DNA of 64,000 nucleotides from Raffaelea ambrosiae (GCA_002778195.1 PCDI01000001.1:434001-498000); one strand, 5' to 3'. Positions 1-11,980 are shown, counted from the stretch's first letter. Translations and numbers: made by a program. The notes: a model not told the origin generated them from the letters alone.

Positions 1-800
1 GCATAACCAGGGGTCGTCCACGGAGCAAAAGCGGGAGGTCGGTTAGCCACACTCTCGAGGTATGGAACGGAAGGGCAGATGCTAGTGGAGGTTGACGCAT
101 AAGCAAGGCACGCCGGGTTGAATAGGGGGTCACTGGGATCGTATGGTGGGAAACCCATAGAAACGGTGTCCGCCCTGCTGGCAAGGTAGAGCAGGTACAG
201 CTCGGCGAGAGCGGGGAAGCCCTCCCGAGAAACGCCGCCAATTTGGGCCGCAAGGGCTCGTAAAGTAACATCCTGCCAGGCGACGGTGGAGGCCGGGTCG
301 TCAGTACTGGGGTGAGCGGCAGCATACGCTGCCAGCGTGGGCAGGACATCCGCCAGCGAACGATCCCAGTCAGAGTCATCGAGGTTCAGGAGACCCGACA
401 GGACGGTAAACAGTTTGGTGACGCTGGCGACGCGGTAGATGCTGTCGGCATCGACTGCATGGGTACCGTTGGGGGCCCGGACGGCTATCTCAGGCGCGGT
501 GTAGTGATACTGCAGCTTAACCTCGGCCTCTGGGTCATGAAGAGAGTAGACACCGAGGGAGAAGGTCAAGTTGCTGAGGCCGGTGAGATAGAGCTCTTCG
601 GGAAACTTGTCTGTCTTGCCAGCGGCATCGGCGTCGACGTAGTCCGCAAGACTGACAGACAAATTGCTGAATGCAAGAGCAACGATGCTTTCCGGGCTGG
701 AAAGATCCTTCGGGGGTGCCCAGCTGGGACCGAGGAAGTCACCAAAAACCCATGGCAGGGAGGAGAGATGAACAAGAGAAGAAAACAAGGGAGACTTCAT
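1..800 (-). CDS. Secreted beta-lactamase-family serine hydrolase, C-terminus beyond the window
   Basis: A single open frame runs from an ATG at 800 down to the left edge (266 residues seen, no stop). The N-terminus is hydrophobic and looks like a signal peptide ending near residue 20. An S-V-T-K tetrad at residues 126-129, after I-Y-R-V-A, matches the SxxK nucleophile motif of the class C beta-lactamase / penicillin-binding-protein fold, which includes fungal secreted hydrolases and LACTB-like proteins. N-glycosylation sequons (NLS, NLT, NGT) fit secretion. Substrate cannot be told; the fungal members are rarely true beta-lactamases. The downstream Tyr and Lys motifs lie outside the window. 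It is divergent from the Zn2Cys6 regulator at 1770. The start is the first ATG of the frame. Family is fairly sure; function is not. Confidence 0.8.
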   Translation of the reverse strand, partial: MKSPLFSSLVHLSSLPWVFGDFLGPSWAPPKDLSSPESIVALAFSNLSVSLADYVDADAAGKTDKFPEELYLTGLSNLTFSLGVYSLHDPEAEVKLQYHYTAPEIAVRAPNGTHAVDADSIYRVASVTKLFTVLSGLLNLDDSDWDRSLADVLPTLAAYAAAHPSTDDPASTVAWQDVTLRALAAQIGGVSREGFPALAELYLLYLASRADTVSMGFPPYDPSDPLFNPACLAYASTSTSICPSVPYLESVANRPPAFAPWTTPGY

Positions 801-1769
801 GGTTGGGGTCGTCAGTCGTAATAGCTCAGTCGATATCTGGAGAGCTGTTGACTCTGTTGGATATAGAACTCCTCTTTCTCAAGCTTGAACGAAGACTCGT
901 CAACTTCTTAAATATGTCGGAGCCAGCCTTAACCCGTAGTTGCGACAACTGTTTGCAGCGTTCCTGCCCTCGGTCGGGCGAATATGTCCTCTCCCATGAG
1001 CCACAGACAGAATTAGTACAGCCGAGCAGGGAGACAGTAAGAATGCGCAGTAATCAGATACAGATCACAGCCGCAGTTCAGTCCTACAAATACTTGGATA
1101 TATGTGAAGATCCTGCCGATTTTCCCTAGTGGTCTAGCCCTCTTCGGCAGAACGCTGCGACAGCGAGAACACGATGGGAGAGTCTTCGTAATTATGAAAG
1201 ACTCCAGTCGCCAAGCACTAAAGTAAGCATACATGGCAAGGCAGGTCGTACTTCTCGCTTGAAAAGTTGGCAATGACGTCGGATTGGTAACCCAACCCAA
1301 CTGTTGGTCTGTTAGACCGTCATCGTCCCAACCTACAGCCTTCTTTCTCCACAGACCCACATCTTGGCGGACCGTCAACGCTAAACCCAAGTAGGCTCGA
1401 TGTGCCGCTCCGACACAGTATCGCCGTGTACGGTGTAAGCAATCTTCCAAGACCACTCTGCCTTGATGCTTCGTGGCTGTGCGGCGGACAACCACCAATC
1501 CCGTCGCACTTTCTACCCACAGGGCTGTTCACAGCTTGTCAGACAGGTGACAAGCCTTCGGTGCCGTTTCTTGCAGCCACACCGAGACTACCAGGACTAC
1601 CAGCAGACAAATATCAACCGCGTGGCTTGATTCTCCTCCTCATCTTCCCCCTCCCCCTCCCTCGTCCACCGCCCTATCCCGTCTCGCGATAAAACTCCGC
1701 CTGCACCGTTTGGGAAAGACGCAGCGCTATACTAATGAAAGCGTCACCGTTGCCAGCACCACTCTGGTC
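801..1769. promoter_or_regulatory. Divergent intergenic region between hydrolase and Zn2Cys6 regulator
   Basis: About 970 bases separate the two divergent start codons. A pyrimidine-rich run at about 1628-1680 lies 90-140 bases ahead of the regulator ATG and is typical of fungal core promoters. Short open frames on both strands here (for example 1013-1498 minus) show no domain or codon pattern I recognise. I see no RNA gene. Confidence 0.5.
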
Positions 1770-3593
1770 ATGCCTGGAGTCCCATCCGGTCGAGGCTGTA
1801 ATGGCTGCCGACGCCAAAAAAAGAAGGTGCGTTACCATGCCAAGCTGTCCATCGTCTCGTTTTTCACGGACTAGTACACCTCTATATTTGGCGTGGAATC
1901 CCGGGAGGAGGAGGAACGGAACAGATGAAACCATGGACGAGTAAGGGGCGGCTTATAGGGGGGTGGGGGGAGTATATGCCGGATCACTGTTTGGGCGCCG
2001 TTCATTTGGAAACCATAAGGCTGACTTTGGCCCCTTTCTCAATCTTATTCTCCACGAGTCAGTGCGATGAAGCAAGGCCGGCCTGTTCGCGGTGTGCTCG
2101 CCTCAATATTGAGTGTGTAGGAGCCGGCCAACAGCGGTATAAGTTCCACAACAAGACGGTGGAAATCACTACGCCAGCAACAGCCACAACAACCGGAGGC
2201 TGCAAGACGTCTCTATCACCATCAGCTTCGTCTCGAAATTCCTCCAGCCGCGGCGCGCTTGTTCATTTCACGCATTCACCGGTGAACGCCTACACCATTG
2301 TCACCAGCCAGCTGGTCACCGCTTTGAAGGTCCAGGACCCCCGGTTTGATTTATCAGTTTATGGACCTTTCCTCCGCGACATTCCCCGCCGTGTCGGTAA
2401 CAATGTCGCTCTCGACGCTGCTGTCGATGCAATGACCACCACCTTGCCGTTCGCCCAGTCCCATGACGGACCTACGGAGCTGATGTTCCGCAAGAACGCC
2501 AGGGCTTTGCAGGCACTGCGCGCTTGTCTCAACAACCGGGCCACGGCGTCATCACCAGATACGCTCTGTGCTCTATACCTGAATGTTGTTTGCCAGGGTT
2601 GGTTGCACACCGACGACCAGAACTTTCCCAGCCACGGTGAGGCAGTCGTGCACATTCTGGAGTCGATGCGAAATAGGACGTGGGAGGACCCATTTGACCG
2701 GAGCATCGTGACGGTGCTCTGTTTTCTGGTGGTACGTGATCCATCTTGGTCTTCGCTGATGCATTCTTGCCCTTCTCTCTCTCTCCTGTTTTGCTCACCA
2801 CTCTGGCCAGGTGCTCGAGGGGACCGTCAACCCACGCATCCGAATTGATTCGGACATGTGGAACATGCCTGAGACGTTCGGTCCTCAAAGCCCAGAGGAA
2901 AACGCCAATACCATCTCGAGTCTCTTGAACCGAAACCTTGCCCGCATGGTTACTCTAATTCGCAATCCACAAGAACACCCACAGGAGATCGTCCAGACCT
3001 ACTACCAAGTTCGGCAGGACCGGGCCAAGATAGGCGCCCTCATGGCTCTCATCCCCGCCACCTTGGCCCCTGACGGTACGTGGGTGTCAATCCAACCTAT
3101 AGCCGTCCAACAGCTGCAAGTTCGGTGGAATGCCGCTTTCGGCATTCTAACGATGTTGTGTATGCGACTCAACTCCGTCATGAGATCTAGCCAGGGACAC
3201 GGCGTCAAGGAGCTAGACAACCTGAACCCATTCGACCTCGCAAACGACCTCACGGAGTACATCGATAGCGTGATTGACCTGTCTGAACGGGCTGTCCAGT
3301 ACCGCCCTCTCGGTTCCAGCTCGATGCCGTTCTATCTTCTCGCTGCATACACCGCCATTGGCGAAGCGGAATTGGAAAAGGCAGAGCGTATCCGCCAGAT
3401 CATGTTGAAATATCGACCCGACATGGACCTCAATACATTGACGTTTAAGATGCAGCCCGAAAGTTCTACCGTCAGGGTTTCTTACTCGGGCGGTGACAAC
3501 GACCTTCAGAGCACAGACTACACAGAAAACACACAAAATGAACGTGAGGTGAAAGTTGTTTGGGGGAAGTCTGATCTTTGCTGCATATTGTGA
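1770..3593 (+). CDS. Zn2Cys6 fungal-type transcription factor
   Basis: Exons 1770-1826, 2063-2731 and 2811-3593 give 502 residues. The first intron (1827-2062) interrupts the zinc cluster just before its third cysteine, a common position. Joined, the cluster has Cys10, 13, 20, 27, 30 and 37 in the CX2CX6CX6CX2CX6C pattern that binds two zinc ions and CGG half-sites. The rest resembles the fungal-specific regulatory domain of this class, with alpha-helical middle homology (residues about 100-430). It lies between a secreted hydrolase (divergent) and a secreted alpha-L-fucosidase (same strand, 928 bases on), so control of one or both is possible but unproven. Splice choices follow canonical GT-AG ends and an uninterrupted frame. 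The C-terminus is polar and low in conservation. Confidence 0.85.
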
Positions 3594-4520
3594 GAAAAAT
3601 GAAATTGAAAACCTATATAGGAAGGGGAGCGATGAGAAGAAAACAGACAGTTTCTCATAAACGAAGGACGTCCAGAAGATTTTTGGAAAGAATATACGGA
3701 TATCATGTCACAAGCTTAGAAGGGATGGTGCAAAACAAATTGGTTATCGCTGTTGCCGGTATTTACAAACTGATAGAAAGGTGCATTTTTCAGGTCGATT
3801 TACAAGTGCATTTCAAACTGCAACGCTACACGTCACTCCCCTACAGAGAGAACAGTACGATCCCCATTGATGTACACTCCGGATGGGGAAATGCACCTTG
3901 TGCATAACGGCAACGTTACAAAGCGTTGGAGCTAAGGAGAGACAGTTCCATAGACTTCTCAACTATGGGCATGATCGGGGGATGGCGTTGTGAAAATGGC
4001 TAGAGCTGCAGGGATCGTCGTTTCGATAGCATATCATCGGCAGTTCGAGCCGTTGTTATCCCGATATTATCGTAGTCAATTAATTAAGCGCTACTCGCGA
4101 AGTGTAGTTTCTCTTGTGGGTTTAGCTTCTCGATTGGCCGCGATCACAAAAACGATTACCACAAGCAATGTCAGCAGGTTGAGTAAAATCAAAACATTGA
4201 CCCGGAGGATATCTGCTTAAACCATTTCTGTCAAAATACACGAATTGACCAATAGCGATATCCCCTCGTATGCGGTTGCCACCTAGAAGCCGGTTTCGAT
4301 AAGAGGATGCGGTGACCCCTACAGCCAGCGGGTAGTTGTACGTTACTTAGGATGGATCCGTCGTGGAGACAAACAATGATACCACCACCACCTTAGATAG
4401 CGATTTAACAGGTCCGGTTGGCCTCCCCCCGGATTTTCGAGACATAAATGCCCAAGAGCTTGGCACAGCTTTTGCTGTCCAATCGTAGTAACCACTGAGA
4501 AGGTCTCAACTTCCAGAAAG
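3594..4520. other. Intergenic region, promoter of the fucosidase gene
   Basis: About 930 bases with no supported gene. A short plus-strand frame at 3990-4220 lacks any recognisable feature. CCAAT appears on the plus strand at about 4239-4243 (gaCCAATag). I see no repeat or RNA gene. Confidence 0.4.
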
Positions 4521-6920
4521 ATGGCCCACCTCGTTAAAAAGGCCTGTCTCGTCGCCCTGTGGTGGGCATCTACGGTTAATGGTGTATCGCAAGTAGCTAT
4601 AAGGCACACACTGCCTTCGTCTTTGCCCTTGGATCTGTCTAGCCTATTTAACAACAAGGCGTTTGGCACGTACCCAGGGGAGGCAGCATTCGATCCGCTT
4701 AACCAGTCGTACCCTGCGCCGGATTTTGATACGACAACGTATGCTTCTCCGGATACCGGCATCGTTTACTCGTTTCCCGGATACAATGGGCCGGGCAAAG
4801 TGGACAATCTCATCTGTAGAGGCCAAAATATTGCAGTGACCCCCGGTCGTTATTTTTCCGCCTCGTTCTTGGTGGCTGCCGATGTCGAATCGGCCACGGT
4901 CGCGGGGAATGTCACATTTTCATATGCAGACGGTACGGCGAGCCACTATGAATTGCGCAGTCTCAACTACTTCAGCTTCTTAACCATCAACCGGGGCACC
5001 ATCATCTTTCCTAAACGCTTCACAAACGACACTACGAACTTCAACACGACGCATATATTTGAGCGGACAGCACCACTTTCAAGTCACAAGACGCTAGCTT
5101 CCATCTCTTTACCGACAACCACAAACACAACAAGTGGACGTCTGCATGTGTTCGCAATCTCACTCTGGATGGGCCATGGGGTAGCCGTCCAGGACGTTCG
5201 ACCGACGCAGAAGTGGCTCGACTCTGGTAGCCAAATTGTGGAGGTCACCATCAACAATGGCGGGGACTCGTGTGTGGCTGGTGAAGGTCTCAATGTTTCC
5301 CTCTCTGCACACGGTTTCACTACGGCAGAAGTCGGAAACATCAAGAGACTGTGTCCGGGCGACCAGAAGATGGTCCAGATTGGTATTACGCCCAGTAAGA
5401 AAGAACATGGCAGCTCGCGGAACACACTAGACGTCATCCTCGAGAGTTGCAGCTGGTCAGAGGTGCAGGCAGTCACTGGAGTTGAGCTCGGCTTGCTCAG
5501 TTCTTGGACACCAGACAAAGAAACACTTATGAAGCACGAAAGTCCAGAATGGTTCAACGATGGGAAATATGGTATCTTTATTCATTGGGGGCCATTCTCG
5601 GTCACTGGATGGGGAAACAGCAGTCCATACGAGAGCTATGCTGAGTGGTTCTGGTGGTACTCGACACATCACCCACAGGCAGACAATTCGGACTTTTACG
5701 ACTACCGCCTGAGAACGTATGGAAAAGAATGGGCTTATGACGATACGTTTCCCGACTTCACGGCTTCTCATTTCGATGCAAAGGAGTGGGTGGATCTGAT
5801 TGCTGATGCCGGGGCCAAGTATTTTGTGCTCACCACGAAACATCACGACGGGTTTGCACTATTTGACGCTGGAAACACCACCAATCGCTCAGCGGTGCAC
5901 TATGGGCCAAAAAGAGACTTGCTGAAAGAGCTATTTGACGCATCTGCCGAATACCAGCCAGACCTCAGACGGGGCACGTACTTCTCGTTGCCAGAATGGT
6001 TCAACCCCGACTTTGGCCCGTACGGGTTCGACCAGTTCCCTATCTCATCAACAGTATCTTGGCCTGGAGTCTTGGCTAGAAATCCGTACACGGGTGCCAC
6101 TGAGCCATACACTGGGAGAATCCCCAAAGATGATTTTATTGCGGACCTCATGGTCCCCCAGATGGGCATTTTGGCCTACACCTACGGCACCGACATCATG
6201 TGGTGCGACTGCGGTGCTGCCAACGGAACAGCCGACTTTGCCGCAGCATGGTGGAATCATGCTCGGGCGCAAAATCGCCAGGTGGCCATCAATTCGAGAT
6301 GTGGCATTCCCGAGGCCGCCGACTTTGACACGCCCGAGTACCAGACCTTTGCCGTGGCCCAGCACCGCAAGTGGGAGAGCAACCAGGGCATGGACCCGTA
6401 CAGCTACGGCTACAACCGAGCAACACCGGCGTCGGCCTACATGAATGCCTCGACAGTGGTTTATTCTCTTGTCGATATGGTGTCCAAGAATGGCAACTTC
6501 TTGCTGGATATCGGCCCACGTGCGGACGGCACCATTGACGCGACAGAAGCGGCACACTTGCGAGCAGCGGGCGTGTGGCTCAAGACACATGGGGAGGCCA
6601 TCTATGGCACGACATACTGGTTCGTGCAGAGCCAGTTGCTGACGGACAGTGCGCCGGACGTCCGTTTCACGCAGACGAATGAGGCATTCTACATTTTGTT
6701 CTTGGAGAAGCCAGCCCTGGAAGACGGTTACGTCTCGATTGAGGCGCCGATTCCCATCTTAAATGGAGATACTGTGTCGCTGCTGGGAGTCAACGGAACA
6801 GCACTGTCGTGGGCGTTGACAACGACTTCAGAAGGGGTCGCCACGCTGAACATCAAAGTCCCGGAGAGCCTGCTGGCCAAGGGCAAGTATTGCTGGGTGT
6901 TCAAAATTGCGTATACGTAG
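4521..6920 (+). CDS. Secreted alpha-L-fucosidase, glycoside hydrolase family 29
   Basis: This intronless gene of 799 residues would release terminal L-fucose from glycans outside the cell. The first about 22 residues form a signal peptide (charged start, hydrophobic core, V-N-G end). An N-terminal beta-rich extension of about 330 residues precedes the catalytic barrel, which starts near residue 335. The barrel shows K-Y-G-I-F-I-H-W-G-P at about 348-357, the K-H-H-D-G-F motif near 440-444 and M-W-C-D-C near 560-564, where the Asp (about 563) sits at the position of the GH29 nucleophile. There are many N-X-S/T sites. GH29 retains configuration in characterised members. The protein is longer than bacterial GH29 enzymes because of the N-terminal region, which is usual in fungi. 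A Zn2Cys6 regulator lies just upstream on the same strand. Confidence 0.92.
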   Translation: MAHLVKKACLVALWWASTVNGVSQVAIRHTLPSSLPLDLSSLFNNKAFGTYPGEAAFDPLNQSYPAPDFDTTTYASPDTGIVYSFPGYNGPGKVDNLICRGQNIAVTPGRYFSASFLVAADVESATVAGNVTFSYADGTASHYELRSLNYFSFLTINRGTIIFPKRFTNDTTNFNTTHIFERTAPLSSHKTLASISLPTTTNTTSGRLHVFAISLWMGHGVAVQDVRPTQKWLDSGSQIVEVTINNGGDSCVAGEGLNVSLSAHGFTTAEVGNIKRLCPGDQKMVQIGITPSKKEHGSSRNTLDVILESCSWSEVQAVTGVELGLLSSWTPDKETLMKHESPEWFNDGKYGIFIHWGPFSVTGWGNSSPYESYAEWFWWYSTHHPQADNSDFYDYRLRTYGKEWAYDDTFPDFTASHFDAKEWVDLIADAGAKYFVLTTKHHDGFALFDAGNTTNRSAVHYGPKRDLLKELFDASAEYQPDLRRGTYFSLPEWFNPDFGPYGFDQFPISSTVSWPGVLARNPYTGATEPYTGRIPKDDFIADLMVPQMGILAYTYGTDIMWCDCGAANGTADFAAAWWNHARAQNRQVAINSRCGIPEAADFDTPEYQTFAVAQHRKWESNQGMDPYSYGYNRATPASAYMNASTVVYSLVDMVSKNGNFLLDIGPRADGTIDATEAAHLRAAGVWLKTHGEAIYGTTYWFVQSQLLTDSAPDVRFTQTNEAFYILFLEKPALEDGYVSIEAPIPILNGDTVSLLGVNGTALSWALTTTSEGVATLNIKVPESLLAKGKYCWVFKIAYT

Positions 6921-8865
6921 GGCATTGCATAGTAGAAGGGCTCTGTTTCGAGTGCTACCATGCAAAGGATTCTTTGTTTGTTTCCCTGTACCAACAATAA
7001 TCGAACAGGGGATGCCGGTTTAGTGGTACTCGTACACAGTGAAATATGTAAGTTGTGCGGCTGAAAGGGAATAATAGCATGCCAGGCATTGCTACAAGGG
7101 GGGCAGTTTCTTTGACCAGGGAGTGCGACAAGGAGCACGATAACGAGTTATGGGTGAAACGCCTTTGTTCTCTTCTCCGGCATCTCTTTCCCGTCCGGCT
7201 GTGTGCGGTTTAGACAAGAAGGCAAGAAAGAAAATTCTATTTCAAGAAGCATATTTGGGGCATCTCACCATAAGATGGCCCCGAAAGCACAAGTTGCGCC
7301 AACGATGGCCCAATGTCACATTGCTGATAATACTGTTGGGCCAGAAGCATCCAATGGCCAGACGCAAGATGCCCATTTGTTGGTCGGCTGCACAGGTGTG
7401 CATATCGAAGGATTGCCCTTGAAATACCATGATGGTGAAGGGTCGTAATGTGATAGAATGCTAAGGCCCCGCATTAGTGTGTGATAACGCTAGTTGTTGG
7501 TTTTCTGCTTACTACAGCACTAGGCGGACGGTGCAAAATAGTTACCTGATACCCCCGAGACTTGGCATATTAGCGGACACTATGGTAATAAAAATTTACC
7601 GACACAGCACAAGTCCGCAAGTAGGATGGCTAAGAAGACAACAAGCAGCAGAACGCATAAGCAGCAGACAGGCAATAAGGACACATGCAGCAGAAGTTTC
7701 AGCGTGCTTCAGACAAAGACACTCGACAGGCCTTGCTTTTAGCCGGGCATATGAGCAGCATAACAGGCATAAATGAATCGTGGCTGACCTGTCCTGATTG
7801 TCTGCCTGTTGGGATGCTGATGGTACATATTGTGGTACATGTTGTGGGACATACTACGGTACACTCTACAGTACACACTATGGACGTGCTATTATGGTAC
7901 ATGCTATGTAATAATGCACAGGCATGAAACCTAGGTGGAGGCATTGAGACAGGCGTCTGCCGCTCCTGATATGCTAATGCCTGGAAAGCCATTTAATTTG
8001 TGCCGAAGCAGCCAATCAGCAGCTACCGGCTCATCCAGCGGGCGGGGCGCACCAATATAACATATAATGCTACTAACTTTGTTAGGTTTAACGGTCTCGT
8101 AAAATACGTACATCCATTTGGTAGTTTATTAATTTTTTGTAATATTCTCTCGCATTTGACTTTTTTGCCTTCCACTTCTCCGCCGTTTTCAAGTAATAAC
8201 TAACTTTTTTGTGCCTTATGTCCCAGGTGATAAGTTTTTTTCCCTTTCTTTTTTTCGCTGTTCCTTTCAGTCAGGCAACTGCAACCCTCGCGCCTTCCGC
8301 CTTTAGCACATCTCGACCAAGCACCACAAAGAAAGAGCAGTACTTGTCCTTGTCGTTCTGTCCTTTTTTTTTCTTTTTTTTTTCCTTTTTTTCGGACTGA
8401 CACCATCCCTTCCTTCCTCTTGCCTTTGTGCCTTTGTACGTCCTTTCTTGTTCGCTCTTTCTTTTTCTCTGCGAAGACCGTCGCCGCCATCTGTGCTTCA
8501 CTGAACGCCGTCTGCTAGTGGATCTCTCTCGGCCTTTGTGAGATCATCGTCGCGCCTCTGCAAAAAAAAAAACGCGACAGGACACCAAAAAAAAAAAAAA
8601 GATTCGGCCTGTCTTGACATTCTGGGGAAATCCACGATAGCCTCATTTGAAGACTCCGGCTCTCCGCCATTGCCTTGCTATTCACACACTTGGTTTCCAC
8701 CACATAGCAGTAGTTGGCTGATTCAGCTTGCCGTGTCACTGCAACACGCCTTGGTGTTTCCCAGGCGCAAAGCAGATTTCTGGCAACTTTGGCAGTAGTT
8801 CTGTCCTTTTTCGTGTCTCTGCTCTCCTGTCCGAGCTTTTCACATCTTGATCGGCATTGCCCACA
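6921..8865. other. 1.9-kb intergenic region with degenerate repeats and T-rich leader
   Basis: No gene is supported. From 7821 to 7880 there are five degenerate 12-base units of the type TGGTACATNTTG. From about 8040 to 8220 the DNA is AT-rich. From 8220 to 8860 there are long T, C/T and A runs (8371-8395, 8571-8600), which probably form the promoter and long 5' leader of the zinc-finger-like gene starting at 8866. Confidence 0.5.
7821..7880. repeat. Degenerate 12-base tandem repeat, five units
   Basis: Consecutive 12-mers read TGGTACATATTG, TGGTACATGTTG, TGGGACATACTA, CGGTACACTCTA and CAGTACACACTA. A further related TGGTACATGCTA follows at about 7895-7906 after a short break. Units share a GTACA core. 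Function unknown. Confidence 0.7.
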
Positions 8866-9552
8866 ATGGCATCCGATCAGCCCACCGGCCCGGTCCTGCC
8901 GCCGATTTCAGCGCCAGAGGGGCCGGCACCTGCTGCCGCCCGGGAAGTGCCTGCCTTGACACCGCCTTTGCCATCGATGCACTCACCGCCTCTGACCCGG
9001 CCAGCGTCGCAACCACGGCCGGACCCCGTTTCTGCCGCACCGGCAATTCATCGTGCCAGCAGCATCGGCCCCGGTGGCCCGGTGGCAGAACCGCGCCCGC
9101 AAGCGCCTCGACCTGCGTCTCACACGGGATCTCCAGCCGTGCAGGCCTCGCCAATGCTGCCGCCAGCCCAGCGACCCGTAGAGCATCCAAGCCAGCCGGC
9201 TCAGACTCAGTCAGTGCAGTCAACACAGACGACTCCGCCAGCTCGTCCAGCCAAGCTGCCTGTGGTGCCATCGCCAACAAACGGCCAGTTCCCACCCCGC
9301 CCTGACGAGTCTGCAGGGCCAGTACCGCCACCACTGCCTCTGCCAGTAGGTCGGTCTGCTGAAGCACCGGTCCGGCCACCAGTCCAACCCAGTCCGCCGC
9401 AGGCACGACCGCCTCCGCCGAATGCGGCAGTTGCCCCTTCATACACCCATGGCAGCCCGGCCGCTCCTCCCCAGCCTTCTACTGCTCCGGCGCAGTCATA
9501 TCCTGTTCATCGTCCCCACTTTCCTCCTCAGCCTCCACCACAGAACTACCAC

Positions 9553-9603
<51 letters not shown>

Positions 9604-11645
9604 TACTCAAATCACCGTCCGCAGTACCCAGGCGAGTCTCCCGCCCCCCAGGCCCTGCCACCAGCGGTGGCTTCTGCTCCTCCACGGGATTCTTACCACC
9701 GACATTCACTACCCAGCATGTCGGCTTCTCGCCCTCCTGATCCCCGAATTGCTCGCAAACATGCCGCCATCGTGGACCCGCCAGCTGTTCGCCAGGCTTA
9801 TGCCATGGACAGAGGCGTCCCCGAACGTCCGTCGTACCCCTCGCCTTCTCGTGACCACTTCCGGGAGAATCCGAAGTCCCAGGACGACTTCTTCCGTCTC
9901 ACGTATGCCATCAACCAGGGTCTGCCAGACAGCGTTCGGCGTTCTGTCCGCGACAACTGGGAGAAGTGCCTACTTGGGACCGACTTTCACCAGGCTTTCA
10001 TTGTGAGTCTCCTCTTTCCACCTATCCGGCACTGTTGATGGACAGTTGCTAATGCCCCATAGCTCAATGCCATTATCCACCAAGTCACGCCAGAGACGGT
10101 GAAACAGTCCATCAAGGAATTCGGTAGGAAGTGGGTTGAGCTCGCCAAGGAGGAGATCATCAACCAGCTGACGCCAGGCGACCTGGACGAGCTTGCCCAG
10201 GCCATCCTCACCAAGGCGGGCGATTACTTTCTTGACCTGGCTTTCGAGCTGAGACTGCGGACCATCGAAGCCAAACCGCTCATCAATGCGCTCGCCAGAG
10301 CCGAGCGGCTTGGATATGAACCTGACGATATTGTCGAAGAAGCTCCAATCAATGGACAGGAACGTGTTCTCCCCCAGCACCAGCCCCCCCCGCCTTCCTT
10401 GGCCCAGGCTCCGACCACCCATCGCGCCAACCAGCGACCGGTCGGTCAGTGCAATATGTGCAACCGTGTTTTCCATGAAGGCGGCCCATACCGATTTGTA
10501 TGCCAATCCCATTCTAGTGTCCGTCCCTCGTTTATTCCTACTGACCAATTTGACCAGCATATCGACGGAGGAGTCTGCAAAAGAATCCCAGAAAATCCAC
10601 GGGAAGGCTTCCAGTACGAATGCCCACACTGCGGTATGGGATTCGCCACATCCAACGGCATGCACGACGTAAGTTTCCCACTACCAACCCCCCTGGTAGT
10701 TAATATTGCCCCCATACTCACCCACTATTCTCACAGCATACCGTGCGCAACGTTTGCGGATACGCGACTGCCCCCCCGGCTTCGGTGCCCGTTGCTACTG
10801 CGACGACACCTAGACCTGCACAAGGCCCCGGGGTAACCCATCACCATGGTAGTCCCATGGCCGGCCAAGGCAGTTTCTCTTTGTCTCAACCTCAGTTTTC
10901 ATCCCCGTCCTCTGCTTCTAAGTCGGCTAAAGCCAATGGCGTCGACCCTTACGCGCACTTGAGCCCCCAGCAACTGGCTTCCTTACAGGAAGAGCTCAAG
11001 AAAGCGGAAGTTTCGTACGGCGAGCGCATGCGCCAAGTGGAAGCCATTCCCGACGAAGCTGAGCGCCGTGCGAAACTCGATGGCCTCAAAAACTCTTTTG
11101 GCACACGGCAGTCGATGATCCGCAAGCGGTACGGTGTGCGACTGCGGGAACGCCGCACAAAGGCTGAGATCGGTGCCGAACGTGAACGCATGCTCGGGAA
11201 AGCCATGGCTGCTGCTGGCGTTTCGGCCGTTACCAACGGCCACAGGACACACCACCACCAACTGCCACCATCTTCACAAGTCAACGGCGGCAGTACGAAC
11301 GGTTGGACGGTTGCCAACCGTCCACAAGAAAATGGCACAAACGGTGCCAAGCGGGCCCGCATTGGCTACGACGGAACCTCAGACTACAACCGCACGCAGC
11401 TTCACGACGACGACGAGCAGCGCAGACGCAAGATGCCCACGACTACTGATTACAATACCCCTTCGTCTGCCTCCGCTACGGCTTCGGCAGCCCTGGCGCT
11501 CGGGAACGTGGCACGCGCGGCGGGACGGTCTCGCTCACCACTCGTGCATATCTCAGGCGATCTGTCTGACTCTTCGTCAGACGGTGACGACATTCCAGCA
11601 CGCCTGCCGGAGGCTGTACGGCAGAGTCTTAGCCAACCCCACTAA
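8866..11645 (+). CDS. Polyglutamine protein with C2H2-like zinc-finger region, function unknown
   Basis: Exons 8866-10002, 10063-10497, 10558-10668 and 10737-11645 encode 863 residues. The start at 8866 has a good context (cacaATGgc). The first about 330 residues are Pro/Ala/Gln-rich and disordered, with a run of about 17 glutamines coded mainly by CAACAG/CAG near residue 230. A conserved helical segment follows (around K-E-F-G-R-K-W-V-E-L). Next comes a metal-binding-looking part: C-x2-C with F-H, then H-I-D-G-G-x-C across the third splice junction, then C-P-H-C-G-M-G-F and a final H. A charged coiled-coil-like stretch of about 70 residues and a low-complexity tail complete it. A nuclear or chromatin role is likely by composition, but I cannot name the family. 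The 60-base second intron keeps the frame if retained. Confidence 0.8.
9559..9603 (+). repeat. CAA/CAG trinucleotide run coding for polyglutamine
   Basis: Alternating CAACAG hexamers code an uninterrupted glutamine tract within the zinc-finger-like protein. Such tracts often vary in length between strains. Confidence 0.9.
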
Positions 11646-11980
11646 AGATCGACATTGCGGCATTACCGGAAAGGCTTAGTAAGGGCACATATACTATCGT
11701 TGGCGATGCAGATTTATGATGTGCCGCTTTCATTTTCAGTGGCACATATTTTCATTTTCAAGGCGCGATTTTCAAAAAAGGGCAACCAATGAATGAAAGG
11801 GATGAGGTCAGAATGTTGTTCTTTATCTGGAGTTCGCAGCAAAATCCGGGGAGACCAAAATTGGGTTGGGCGGGGCATGCAAGGGCTGCATACTTACTAC
11901 ATGTTACACAATCACTGGAAACGAGAAGAAGCGAAAAGCACTTGCATTATTTATTACTCCTTCCTCAGCATTCTCGTAAG

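Noticed and set aside
1013..1498. A 161-codon minus-strand frame between the hydrolase and the first regulator
   Set aside because: No domain, unusual composition, and located in a divergent promoter region.
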